The notes under the pieces: model-generated
Told to the model about the DNA's origin: nothing
Database searches by the model: none
What the model saw: the letters and a program-made list of their open reading frames with translations, nothing else
Origin: Aphelidium insulamus
Lineage: Eukaryota; Aphelidiomycota; Aphelidea; Aphelidiaceae
Direction: 5' to 3'
Length of the DNA: 51,308 nucleotides
NCBI GenBank assembly: GCA_036784855.1
Contig: JAZDSV010000074.1
Location: 1-51,308, forward strand
Position numbers and translations under genes: made by a program
Shown: one piece after another, positions 9,669 to 20,306 of the stretch
Layout: each line of letters starts with the position of its first letter
How positions within the stretch are numbered: position 1 is the stretch's first letter

Positions 9669-12600
9669 TTACTTCCACAGACCGAGCCAGCTGTAGGCAA
9701 CGGTTGCAATGGGAGGTTTTTCTTCCTGCTTCTCGTCGGCATTTGGGGGCATCACTTCCTTGGGCTCCGACGAACTGTTATTCACTGCCTCTGTCGGCTT
9801 CACAGCAGAGGCGGGCAGCGCTGGCGGGAGTGGTGCTTCGGGTGACGTGACAATCGGGTTGCGTTGTACAAACCATGACAGTCGGAATAGTCCTTTGGCC
9901 GCCTGAGAATCCGGAGGCGACTCTGGTAGTTGTTTGTTGCTGTCTTGCTCGAACCCAGACAGCACCACCGACGCCATCATTGGCCGTGCCTGCTCGAATG
10001 CAGGGACCACGACATTGGGCTGGTTCTCGGGTGAGGGCTGGAGATTTCGTGGGAACTGCACAGGCAGCGCAGCCAATATAGAGTCCGCCGAGGCAATCAA
10101 GTCTGACATGTCGCCTGGTTTTGCCGGAGTGCTCTGCAGTGTTCTTGACGGCGCCGCTGATACCGGGCCAGGGAGCTTGTTGAGCACTGGAGAGACCGGC
10201 GATGCTTGGTTCTCGGTGAATAGCGGTACTTTTAGCTGCTGTGACGGTTTTGGTGATGCCTGCTGTTTTGGCTCTGCAGCTACCTCCTTCTTGGCATTGT
10301 TCAGCGCATCCAAAGCCTGGGCACGGGATGCAGCATCCTTCACCACAGCCATAGAGTCACGCTTCTGCGCCAAAAAGTCTTTGAAATACTCTTCAATATT
10401 GTCTGCATTCGGAGAGGTCGGCGCTGTCTTTGTCGGCACTCGTGCTACCATCTTGCCATCAATCTTTCCTCCGCGTACAGCACCATATTTCTTTTCGTCC
10501 TCCGCTCGTTTCTTGCTCACAGTGGAGCGCACTGTGGCATATGGACGAACAACTGATAATACCGGCGCATGCCTATTGCCTCGTTGTATCTGAGGTGCAT
10601 CCTCTGACACAGTCAAAGTGGCTGCAGCTGCTGCCCCGACACTGCTAATAGGCGGCTCAGAAGGTGAGGTAGGTTTTGACAATGATGCATCCACCTGTTT
10701 CTTCGTGGTCGATACCACACCACTCGACTTGTCCAGCGCCAACTCCCACTCACGCCGATGCTTCATCACCAGCGCCTTGGAGTTGAATTCACCTTCCTTG
10801 ACATGGGCGTCACCGTCCGCCAGACCGGCGACCTGGCGCGTCTTGCCCCAGCCAAAGTCGTCAAAGTGCCAGAATGCATAGGCGGGCAGGATAAAGTTCC
10901 ACACGGGCAGCGCCAGCAGGTATACCAACATGTAGCCAAGGTATGATATGCGACGCACTTGGAAGAATACCAGCACCGCCGGCATCAACAAAATCATCAG
11001 CAGCATCGACACCGACATGATCATGTCCGTTTGGTTCGAGTTTTGAAAGAATGCCACATTTGCAATCAGGACATAGGTGAGGAACACGGCCACTGGCAAT
11101 ATCACAGTGCCGATCAAATCCAATATCACCACAAACTGCATGGAGAAACAGAATATGCCGCACAGGTCACGGATAAGTGCCAACTCCATCAGATTGTGCA
11201 CGGTACTGTTGATCCAGCGCCGGCGCTGCGACAGCAGCACACTGAACTTGTCCGGCACAGTTGTCTCGCACACGGCTTGTGGCAAAAACATCATCTTGCG
11301 CTTGGGAAACGTCTTGAGCATCAGAGTGGTGAGGAACCGGTCCTCGCCCAGTGCCAGCAGGTTCTTCTTGTGCAGTGTGTCCACGACGTTCTGGCTGTAC
11401 TCCTCCACTATCTCCGGGTTGGCCAGTATGGGCACCCAGTAGCCGTCGCTGCCCTTTGGCACCTTGATGCGATACATGCAGAAACAGCCGGGCAAACAGG
11501 TCACACCGCCAAACATGGACTCGAATGTCTTTGACAAAAAGTGGCTGATAAAGTATTCGTACACCTGGATGGCCGTCACCCAGCTGTCCATCTTGTTGGC
11601 GATCCGCGTCTCACCTGTGAAATTAGTTAAATGTCAACTATATACATCATATACATATATACATGTATATACATATACGCACCGCATATGCCCATGATAC
11701 TCTTGTCGTTGCAGAGGGCATTGATCAGTAGCGTGATGGAGTCGCTCTTGATCACCGTGTCGGCATCCACCATCAGCACCGCTTCGTACGCCGCGGGGTT
11801 CAGGTGCGCCACCTCAATGATCTTGCGATAGATTTCGTACTCGAGCGCCGACATCCGGTCGTCAAACATGACCTTGCTGATAAAGTTCATGAATATGATT
11901 TGGGAGTCGCGCTTGCCGCGGTTGCCCGGCTTCGGGTCCTTCGCCTCGGCGGGTGTGCCGCACTTGACCACCAGCACCGTAGGCACCCTCGACACCTCGT
12001 GCACATAGTAGCCGCAGTACTACAACGTTATATGAGTGCTTATCATTAAATCTTCCTACAACTGCATACCACGCGGGCCATGTTGTGCTGCTTGCTGCCC
12101 TCGGCCACGGCCACGTAGCTCTGTGGCTCGCTGGCACTCAGCACCTCGATGAGACCGACACAAATGTCGGCGGTGTAGACGGGCTCTGACTCGCGACCCG
12201 GCTTGCGCTCCCCGCTGTCCACCATGCCGTCCGCCACCAGCAGAATGAGCTTCTTGCCATTGGCGTATGTCGTGGCCGCCACCGAGTCCAGCGTGTTCTT
12301 GATCTCGCTGGTGCGCTCCGAGTAGCACGTGACCATTGTGACCATGGGCGGCAACCCATCGTCCATCATGCCGCCCATTATGCCGCCTCCGCCCGTCGCG
12401 GAGAACAGTTCGGCGGCGGTCAAGGTGTTGCGTTTGTTGCCCGCATTGGGTCGCAGGGTGCCATAGGCTACCGGAGAGGCCAGTGCACTGGCCAGCACCG
12501 GTTTGCCACCCGCGTACGCCATCGACATTGGGCGGCCAGAGAAGCGGGATGTCTGCGGCAGCAGGGACTGTCTGTTCCCCTTGCCGCCCTCCTTCAGGCG

Positions 12601-14221
12601 GCTATCCAGACCGGCCAGACCGGTGGCACGCAACTCGGCGGCCCTCTTTGGCGGCCGAGACATACCCGGCGCCACCATCACCGTGTACGCCATGGCCATC
12701 AGGAATCGCGTGATGACCAGCGTGGCCACCACCACCAGACTCATCATGGTGACGGCGTTGGCGGTGAAGCAGCCCGCGGACTGCTTGTACATGTAGCCCA
12801 CGCGGTACACCTCGGCCAGGCATCGCATCTGGGCCGTCAGCACCGCGGACCTGGCCACTCGGTGCGTGATGTCGACGCCGGCCGCCGTAGCCAGCACCGT
12901 GCGCGTCTCGGCCGACAGCCAGCTGGCGTTGGCGGCCTTCACGGCGTCCAGATCCACCACCACGCCGTTGTACACGGTGGCAGTGAGGTTCAGGGGGTTC
13001 ACGGCGGCCAGGTCCTCCCACTCGAACGACACCTGGCTGGCGTAGTGCAGCGTGCGCAACACGTCCATGGTGAGCCCGGTGTGACAGTGGCGCTGGCCGT
13101 CCACAGCGTCGTTGCGCAGCTCACACGATGTGGCGGGTACCACGGGAATACCGCGGCACGCCTGGGCGTCCCACGCGTTGGGAAACAGGGCAGTCACGTC
13201 GCGGGTGGCCGCAATGCCGGTGGCATAGGTGAACTGGTTGTTGGCGTCGGCGCTGTGCACTTTGCGCAGGTATGTCGCGGTGAAGAGGTACCAGGTGCCG
13301 CGGATGGCCACCGCCGACGAGTCGTACGGCTGCGTGAGTGGCAGACGCTCGCTGGACTCTGGGCAGAGCGTGGCGCTCAGGCCGAACGCAAGGAACACCA
13401 GCATGGCGCACATGACTGCCACAATGCTCACCAAAGCCTGGGGCGTCAGTGTGTCTGCACACACACACACACACACATATATGCACCGAGGTGTACGTAC
13501 CACTTTCTCGCGCCAGGCACGCTGCACCGCCGCGTCATCCATGCCACCCAGCCGGGACAGCAGAGAGCTGGGTATGCAGCATGTGACGCCGCGGTAAAAC
13601 AGTCCCCACGCCGACCAGTTGCCGCCGTCTTGATCGTCTTGCTGCGCGTCATCCTTGCCCGCGGTGGAGGCCTGCGTCTCGTCGACGTCTTTCGGAACTT
13701 TGGCTGCATGTGCCGACCCAGACAGCGTGATGAACTGGCTTCTGATACGCTCGCGGGTGGTTCGAGTGCGCGACAGCTTGGCCGGTACTGCGGACAGATG
13801 ATGGCTCTCATTGGCGCCGAGGCCACCATCGGCGCCACCATTGGATGCCAATGCCGTGGCTGGCGGTATCGGCCGCGAAAAGTACTCTATGGGCCGCGTG
13901 GAGTTGCGCGAGACAATCGGGCGCCGCTGTGACGGTTGCCTGCCGTGATGTATTAGCCTTGCAAGGGTATGTATCGTATAGAGAGTATACTTGTATATAG
14001 ACTCTCTCTATATATATATGCATATACAAGCTATACTCATCAGTGACATACCGCTCCGGCTTGACCAGCTTTGTCTTGCGTCGCTGCAGCATCACCGGCG
14101 GCCGCTCATTGTCGCCATCGACAGTGATTTCCACAGACAGCGGTGGTGGCGGTATTGGTGTGGCTGTCGGCGTGGTTGTCGGTGTAACCATATTATCTCT
14201 CCCATTAGTAGCCGTAGACAT
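9669..14221 (-). CDS. chitin synthase, class IV-like
   Basis: Five exons read right to left: 14052-14221, 13497-13939, 12070-13454, 11683-12019 and 9669-11614. Their sum gives exactly 1426 residues. The N-terminus carries the class IV word [11 protein letters not shown], then WREK before a membrane segment ([19 protein letters not shown]), and a second one around [23 protein letters not shown]. The glycosyltransferase region holds [44 protein letters not shown] and the signature QRRRW. Three membrane segments follow, then [15 protein letters not shown] and a roughly 380-residue disordered tail. The enzyme polymerises UDP-GlcNAc into chitin at the plasma membrane. There is no myosin head. The 13455-13496 intron contains a CA/TG repeat and its exact donor is uncertain; reading through it is also open. 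Confidence 0.93.
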
Positions 14222-14311
14222 ATTTGTATATAGTTATACTAGTATATACGCGTGTATGCGCCTACTTGTATATAATTGCTGATTATAACAGACAACGCCA
14301 GTGAGAGAAAA

Positions 14312-14362
14312 ATGAACGAGCAATTCACAGCGCTGCAATCCGATTGGCCGGCGACGAAATGA
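14312..14362 (+). promoter_or_regulatory. upstream ORF overlapping the FIGNL1 start (ATGA)
   Basis: A 16-codon ORF starts at ATG 14312 and stops at TGA 14360-14362, overlapping the FIGNL1 ATG at 14359-14361 in an ATGA arrangement. It lies in the 137-base interval between the divergent chitin synthase and FIGNL1 starts. If transcription starts upstream of 14312, ribosomes would meet this ORF first, so it could limit FIGNL1 translation or allow reinitiation. The transcript start is not visible from sequence. An ATTGG (inverted CCAAT) lies at 14343-14347. Confidence 0.45.
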
Positions 14363-16972
14363 CGGTGGACGGCACAGATAGCGTGCGCCCTGTGCGCCCT
14401 GTTGGCGTGGCGGCACCGTCAAATGGCATAGCTGTGGAGGATAATGACAATTCACAGCACCACGTGTTCCGTCTGCACTGTCTGGAGAGCGCGCTGTTCA
14501 CGGTGCAGGCGTGCGTCGAGCCCACCCTGCTTCAACTCCCGCCCGACTCCAAACAGATGGCGGCCTCCGCGTGGCTAAACGTGCAACCTGCCAAGCCTCC
14601 CACGCACACAAGTGGCCACGAAGAGTATCCACGCTCTCTGCGCCGCCTGTCCAATGATTTGCGCTTCCTGTCGCTGGCAATGCTGCGCGAACTGCCATCA
14701 ACCACAGATACAAGTACACCAAGTATACGTAGTAGCATGCCGGCTCAGGTGCACATGGCGGCCACGTACGGACGTGCAGCGGCCGAGGCGTACGACACTC
14801 TGTTCCGCGTTGGAGCCGCATGCCCTGCCACACGCATCTGTAACGCCGTGGCAAAGCGGCGATCAATGCGTGGCGACAGTGCCCCGTCCAACCGCGGACC
14901 TGTGGAATTCTCTTTTCGGCCCGGCAAGCTTCCCGCCGACTTGGCATGTATTTTGGGTTCTCTATTATGCGCTTATATTAATGTGTATTGCTCTAGATGT
15001 ATGTCGCGGACGGCGACGGCGGCGGCAGCGATCTCGGTACTGTCGATGACTTGTTTTTCGGGGAGCCTGATGTGCCGCAAATTACCTCGGTGCCTGCACA
15101 ACCTTCAACACCCATCATTCTGCAAGATATGGCCATATTAAAGTCGACAAGGACAGTTGCGTGCATGACCGATCCCGTTCCTACCGCTGCTGCTGCTGCC
15201 GCCGCTTACAGGAGCACAGCAATGGATGTGGATTGCTCGGCTCCATCTGCGCCACTGGTCAGGCGAGACTCCTCTCAGGCCGGCTACTTTACCAAGCGTG
15301 TAAGATTTTACTGCCTGACTGCATATAATTGCATTGTGTACAATTATATAGAAGGAGCGAGCGGATGAGGAGTCGACATCCTCGTCTCCCGGGCTGGCGA
15401 TGGCACCAGAAGCACCAAAGAGGAGTGCATTCCTGACGGCCAAACAAAAGCTGAGTATGGACGAGGCAAAGCGCAGCGGTGGTCGATATGCCGCCCAGCC
15501 TTCGTCTGCTGTTCAACAGCAGCATCAGCAAACAACTGCGAATGACACCGTCAGCGACCAGAACAGAAAGACTCTCGGGCCGACAAGGAAAAAGTTTGTG
15601 CCGCCCATGAAGAACCGCGAAGGCACCAGTGACAGTGGTGGCGGGTATGTTTCATCAGAAAAAAAGTGGCTGTCAGTGTCGTTCAACACAGTTCAGGCTG
15701 GTCAATGAAGCGAATAAGAGCATATTCGGCAAGTCCCCGTCGGCAAAGGGAGGAGATGAGGCTGCTGACGGTGCCGACATTGACGAAAGGTTGCGCAGCA
15801 TTGAACCCCGGATGATTGAGCTGATACAGAACGAGGTTTGAGCGCAATTGAATGTGATATTATGACATTTTTGTAACATACTTTGACAGATCATGGACAG
15901 CGGTGCGCACAAGATTGCGTGGGATGATATTGCTGGCTTGGAACACGCCAAGAAGAGCATTCGCGAGATGGTCATATTTCCCATGATGAGACCGTATGTA
16001 TTGGCTTTGACAAATTAAGTTCGCTCTAACTGTACTATATATAGGGATATATTCACTGGGCTGCGACGCGCTCCAAAGGGGTTACTGCTTTTCGGGCCAC
16101 CCGGTATACTCTTGCCAGAATGTTAAAAATCCTTTATTGACATGAAGGTACGGGTAAAACGATGATCGGCAAATGTATTGCGAGCACTGCCGGCTACACA
16201 TTCTTCAGCATAAGTGCCTCCTCCCTAACATCTAAATACGTGGGCGAGGGCGAGAAAATGGTCCGCGCTCTGTTTGCCGTGGCCCGAGTGCAACAGCCGT
16301 CTGTCATATTCATTGACGAGATCGACTCTCTGCTCACTCAGCGCACTGATGGTGAAGTGGAGGCCAGTCGCCGCATCAAGACTGAGTTCCTCATTCAGTT
16401 TGTGCGTATCGTTTGATGATGATTCATCAGTCATTTAACCATCTACAGGACGGGGCACACGTCCAGAACCAAGACGAGGACAAGGTTCTGATCATTGGCG
16501 CTACCAACCGACCGCAAGAGATTGACGAAGCGGCAAGACGTCGTCTGATCAAACGGTTCTACATCCCACTGCCGGACTTCAATGCCAGGTGCTATCTGAT
16601 GCAGTCGCTGCTCAAGCGTCAGAAGCACGATTTGACAGACGCCGACGTACAATCGATCGCACGCAGCACTAAGGGCTACTCGGGCTCCGATCTGGATGGG
16701 TTCGTCACGGTGACTGATGACCGATTATGCAAATGAAAATGATGACAATGTGTAGGCTGTGTCGAGAGGCGGCGCTAGGACCAGTGCGAGAGATTCCGCC
16801 CGACCAGATTGCCAATATTGCCTTGGACGCCGTACGAAATATAACAGTCAAGGACTTCGAAGATGCACTGTCGCAGGTGCGTGCCAGCGTGAGCGATCGC
16901 GACCTGGAAGCATACGACGGCTGGAACAAGAGCTATGGCTCGCTACCTGATGTATTTGAAAGCGAGTCGTAG
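14359..16972 (+). CDS. FIGNL1: fidgetin-like AAA ATPase (FIGNL1 type)
   Basis: Nine exons: 14359-14943, 14997-15299, 15352-15644, 15697-15835, 15890-15993, 16045-16103, 16148-16401, 16449-16699 and 16756-16972, giving 734 residues. The poorly conserved N-terminus leads to FLTAKQKL and KKFVPPM, typical of FIGNL1. Then come [18 protein letters not shown], Walker A GPPGTGKT (split by an intron inside the first Gly codon), [22 protein letters not shown], Walker [28 protein letters not shown] and a Vps4-like end ([13 protein letters not shown]). FIGNL1 proteins form hexamers acting in RAD51-linked homologous recombination and meiosis. The first intron needs a GC donor (gcatgt, 14944) to keep phase and is the weakest junction. 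Dikaryotic fungi generally lack this gene. Confidence 0.92.
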
Positions 16973-17053
16973 CTTACTGTATATATAAAATATGATTTCG
17001 ATAATATATATTCAGGCTGTGTAGAAAAAACTTCACAGCGCCTAACAGCTCTA

Positions 17054-17500
17054 TTAGTTTTGAGTCCGACGACGAGCTGCAGCGCCAAGCGCGACAGTGA
17101 CGCTCATCATGCTGCAAATGGCGATCATCGTGGTGCAATCTGTGACAATGCCGCGATATTGGGCAGACCACGGCTGTTCCAACATTGCCGCCAATGCGCG
17201 CACAGCCACAGACCAGCCGTTAATGTTGACAGCGGACAGGGCCCACGTCACCGCCAGCATTAGATCAATGATGTTTCTGTCGGTGCCGACAATAATTCTT
17301 GGCGCCCTTTTATGAAGCAGTTGAGGCGCTGTGTGCAGCAGCAGTGACGCGACAAGTAAGGGAATTATGATAAGCCATTGTGGTGTCACTATAGATACAC
17401 CGCGCAGGGCAGTGTACGTGAATAGAGGAATACTGGTGGTAATAATGGTGTATGCACACGCGGCAGACAGTGCAAGCTGTATCACTGCGGGAATAATCAT
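17054..17500 (-). CDS. small multi-pass membrane protein
   Basis: 148 residues from ATG 17498-17500; the frame stays open to 17638 but has no upstream ATG. Four hydrophobic segments are visible: PAVIQLALSAACAYTIITTSIPLFTY; TPQWLIIIPLLVASLLLHTA; NIIDLMLAVTWALSAVNINGW; and DCTTMIAICSMMSVTVALGAAA. A basic C-terminal tail (RRRTQN) ends the protein. The pattern resembles small tetraspan or MARVEL-like proteins, but no signature residue lets me name it. It converges with FIGNL1, leaving 81 bases between the two stops. Confidence 0.5.
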   Translation of the reverse strand: MIIPAVIQLALSAACAYTIITTSIPLFTYTALRGVSIVTPQWLIIIPLLVASLLLHTAPQLLHKRAPRIIVGTDRNIIDLMLAVTWALSAVNINGWSVAVRALAAMLEQPWSAQYRGIVTDCTTMIAICSMMSVTVALGAAARRRTQN

Positions 17501-17651
17501 GTGGTATAAAGTTATTGTGTGGGAGTATACGAATTGTATATGAGAGAAACCAAGCACACCAGTAGTCAAGCAACTTCGGACACTGCCGATTGGTGGACGC
17601 GTTGCCTTCAATGCAACACTAGTATGGACAGTGTGCAATGAGGTTTATTCG

Positions 17652-19549
17652 TTATGACATATCAGCTTCGTCGCTGTCAGCAAAATCGTGGGTCTTAGTT
17701 CCTGTAACTCCCTCCCCGCATACTTTGAATGTGTCAAAATTTGCGGAAAATATGATGTACACAGTCTTGGCCATACTAACAAGAACATCCTGTGCATTCG
17801 AAAGTCAACCAAATCCATCATCTCTCCCGAGTCTGGCATGCCACTTCCCGCCGGGTTCAAATCGTGCCAAATGCTGATCGGCTCTATCCCCATCTACCAT
17901 GAGTACAAATCGTACAGCCGGCGTTTCCCGTCCAATACCACATTATAGTCTACGTATTTGGTACACTCGTATGAATCATTTACTGTCATCCATTCTGGGA
18001 CCATGGTAACATTCGGTGGTACAGCAGTAGAAATGGCGCGGTAAAACTCTTGCTGGATTTGATTTTCAAGCCGCGCCCCGTTATTTTCGTTCACGAAATT
18101 AGCTAATTTCCTCACACGTATGCGAGACACAACATCAACCAAAAATTCAACAATTCCACCGGTCCACATCATTGATCGGAAAGTGTATCGTGACATCATC
18201 CACGCTTTTTGATGCATAACAGAAGCGAATCGAAAAAATCCGTTAGTATCCTCATAAAGGATACCACTTATAACCAGCAAATCACTTATGTGAAGTGTAT
18301 TCTGACTGGGAGGTACTTCAGCAACGGCATCAAATGTACCAGTAAGACTGTCGAGAGTGGAGATAAGATGACATCGATCGGCAGCATCAAGTTTTTCACC
18401 ATCAAGTTTTTCACAAAGAGCATTTACCGCCTTATACGTCGGAACACCACGCATTTTGCTGATAGTCTCCACAAGTTCGCGCGAGTATGCAGCATGGCTC
18501 AAATCGGCCAAACTAATGTCAGAGTCCTTGGCAATTAATTGCTCAAAGAAGCATATCATGTGGTAAGCAACACCAATATGACTCCCGCACAATGCCCACA
18601 AAAGATTAGCGATGCGTTTGACTGCAGATCCTAAGCACATCTCATTGAATTCCGATCGCGTCAAATATAAACCAGGCATTTCAGCATCATCGTTCTCGAG
18701 ACCAAACACTTGACTCGGAGAAAAGGCAATCCGAGTACCAAATCCAACGAAACCATTACAATTGACGTTACCATAAGCGGCAAAAAGTATTACTCGAAGG
18801 CCATTAATTTCAGTTGCTGCTTTGACTCTGTCCCAAAACTCCAAATCCTGGTACGTTTTCTGAGCATCGTCGACTATAAGAACACGGTTTTGACGGAGTA
18901 ACATAAAGTCTCTCCACTTGCATCCAACTATCGTATCAAAGAAGTCTGAAAAAGACGACTCAGAATCATACAATGAACAGCTAATATGGACGACAGACAG
19001 GGCTTCATCGCGTGAAAACTCTCGAAACAGTAAACTGCACATCGCGGTCTTTCCGGAACAAGGCGGGGCACGAAATAGCAAGACCGGTTCTGTGGAATTA
19101 ACGATTCGATTGACAGTTTCAGCACGGTGAGTCAAGAATTGGCTAGGAAGACCTGCGGCGGGGAGCTTAGATGACGTCGCCAAGATCAGCGAATCGGTTG
19201 AGAACACGGGTCCAGCGATTCCAAAAATAACTGCAGCGTCGCCTACACAAAGTAAGTTGTCTTCACTCATAAATAATTTACCCTGCAGCGGTCGCAAAAA
19301 TCTGACAATGAGCGGTTGATCATATGACGATTCAGGCAGCTCGTCCAAAGCCATGGGTGCATTATACTGCTGCTTGCCGTCGGCAGAATAGATGGCGACA
19401 TCGCTTGCATAAACCCCAGCCAGCTTTGGCCTGGTGCACAGCAGATGAATGACATCAATAATGCGGAACTTAGAATTTGCCGGGAAATGGGAGAAATTGA
19501 TTTCAACAGGCCAACTGCCGTCGATGAATCGAATCCACAAAGGATTCAT
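17652..19549 (-). pseudogene. Crinkler-type effector NTPase, C-terminus broken by frameshifts
   Basis: The main open frame (19549 down to 17894, 551 codons) starts with a Crinkler-like ubiquitin-fold header: about 90 residues, hydrophobic strand, acidic turn and RFLRPL ending. A P-loop NTPase module follows, with Walker A PPCSGKT near residues 161-168 and Walker B VLIVDD near 222-228. The long helical part has no other motif I recognise. Near the end, similarity to the Crinkler C-terminal nuclease-like region continues downstream of the stop, but in other frames. I place three shifts, near 17905-17925, 17845 and 17805, with the last frame ending at 17652-17654. Known Crinklers are effector proteins that enter host nuclei. 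This copy appears decayed, unless the shifts are assembly errors. Codon use is more AT-rich than in neighbouring genes. Confidence 0.68.
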
Positions 19550-20306
19550 ATGGCATACCTATGGAGCAAGCTGTAAAGCGTGGCAAAATGGCGCTTCAAC
19601 AAGCGCCTTTCTGACTGGATCATAATCCATAATTTTTGGCAACACGTTTGCCAATCGAATCCTTTCGAATGCGTCACGCAACCCTGGTCAAAGTATGTCT
19701 ACAGTCAGTCTATCTCTTGTACCCGATTTATCTGTACTACAGAATCGGTTGGAACCGGCTCCATTTGTACGGGTCTTCCCGGTCTAACCAATGGACTCCA
19801 CCTCGCCGGACTACCCTATAGTGTGTATGAAGTAATGAAGTAGGTTGCAGCTGTTGGAGTTCACTCACTATCGTGAGTGTATTCCTAATATAGTAGAAAT
19901 ACATTAGTGAATACAGTATTGATTCAATCGTGATGACCGCGTTTTTAAGGTCGTTGGTGTGAAGGCAAGTATATACCAAAGTGGTAAGTGACACCATGTC
20001 TGAACGCCGGACGCACGACTATTACTATCCCATCTCCAACGTAGTTGTGCCATTTATAATAGCCCAGGCGAAAAGTGGGTAGCGATGTGGGTAGGGCTGG
20101 TCGCATATCTACATTGTCCGACTACTCAAAGCATGCCTGCAGTTGCAGTACAGTGACTTCCCGACATCAGTTAAAGTCGGCCTGCTGCCGACTCTCTGTC
20201 CGTATCGGCACTTCCGCCACACACGAGAGCGGCCAGATAGTTTGAAGCATTCTCGCTGTAGTTTGAACCTAGTCTAAGCTATATATTAAGAGAGTAGTAC
20301 GCGAGT
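19550..20306. other. intergenic region, no gene recognised
   Basis: 757 bases between the Crinkler start and the UTP5 stop. Short open frames occur on both strands (for example 19580-19843 plus and 19737-19997 minus), but neither encodes a recognisable family or convincing splice-linked product. A TA-rich stretch lies at 19880-19925. No tRNA or repeat was identified by eye. Confidence 0.4.

Noticed and set aside
13455..13496. Treating the chitin synthase CA-repeat segment as coding
   Set aside because: Reading through is open but inserts a Val-Cys repeat just before a membrane segment. Splicing gives a total length divisible by three and a normal family alignment.
17850..17870. tRNA-like T-loop (ggttcaaatc)
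   Set aside because: No acceptor stem or D-loop lies at the right distance, and it falls within the Crinkler similarity region. I found no convincing tRNA or rRNA anywhere in the window.
17805..17930. Introns as an explanation for the Crinkler frame changes
   Set aside because: The similarity continues across the shifts without missing residues, and no donor/acceptor pair of normal size fits between them.
18240..19130. Plus-strand frames across the Crinkler gene
   Set aside because: Short, without family features, and opposite a long minus-strand frame with Walker motifs.
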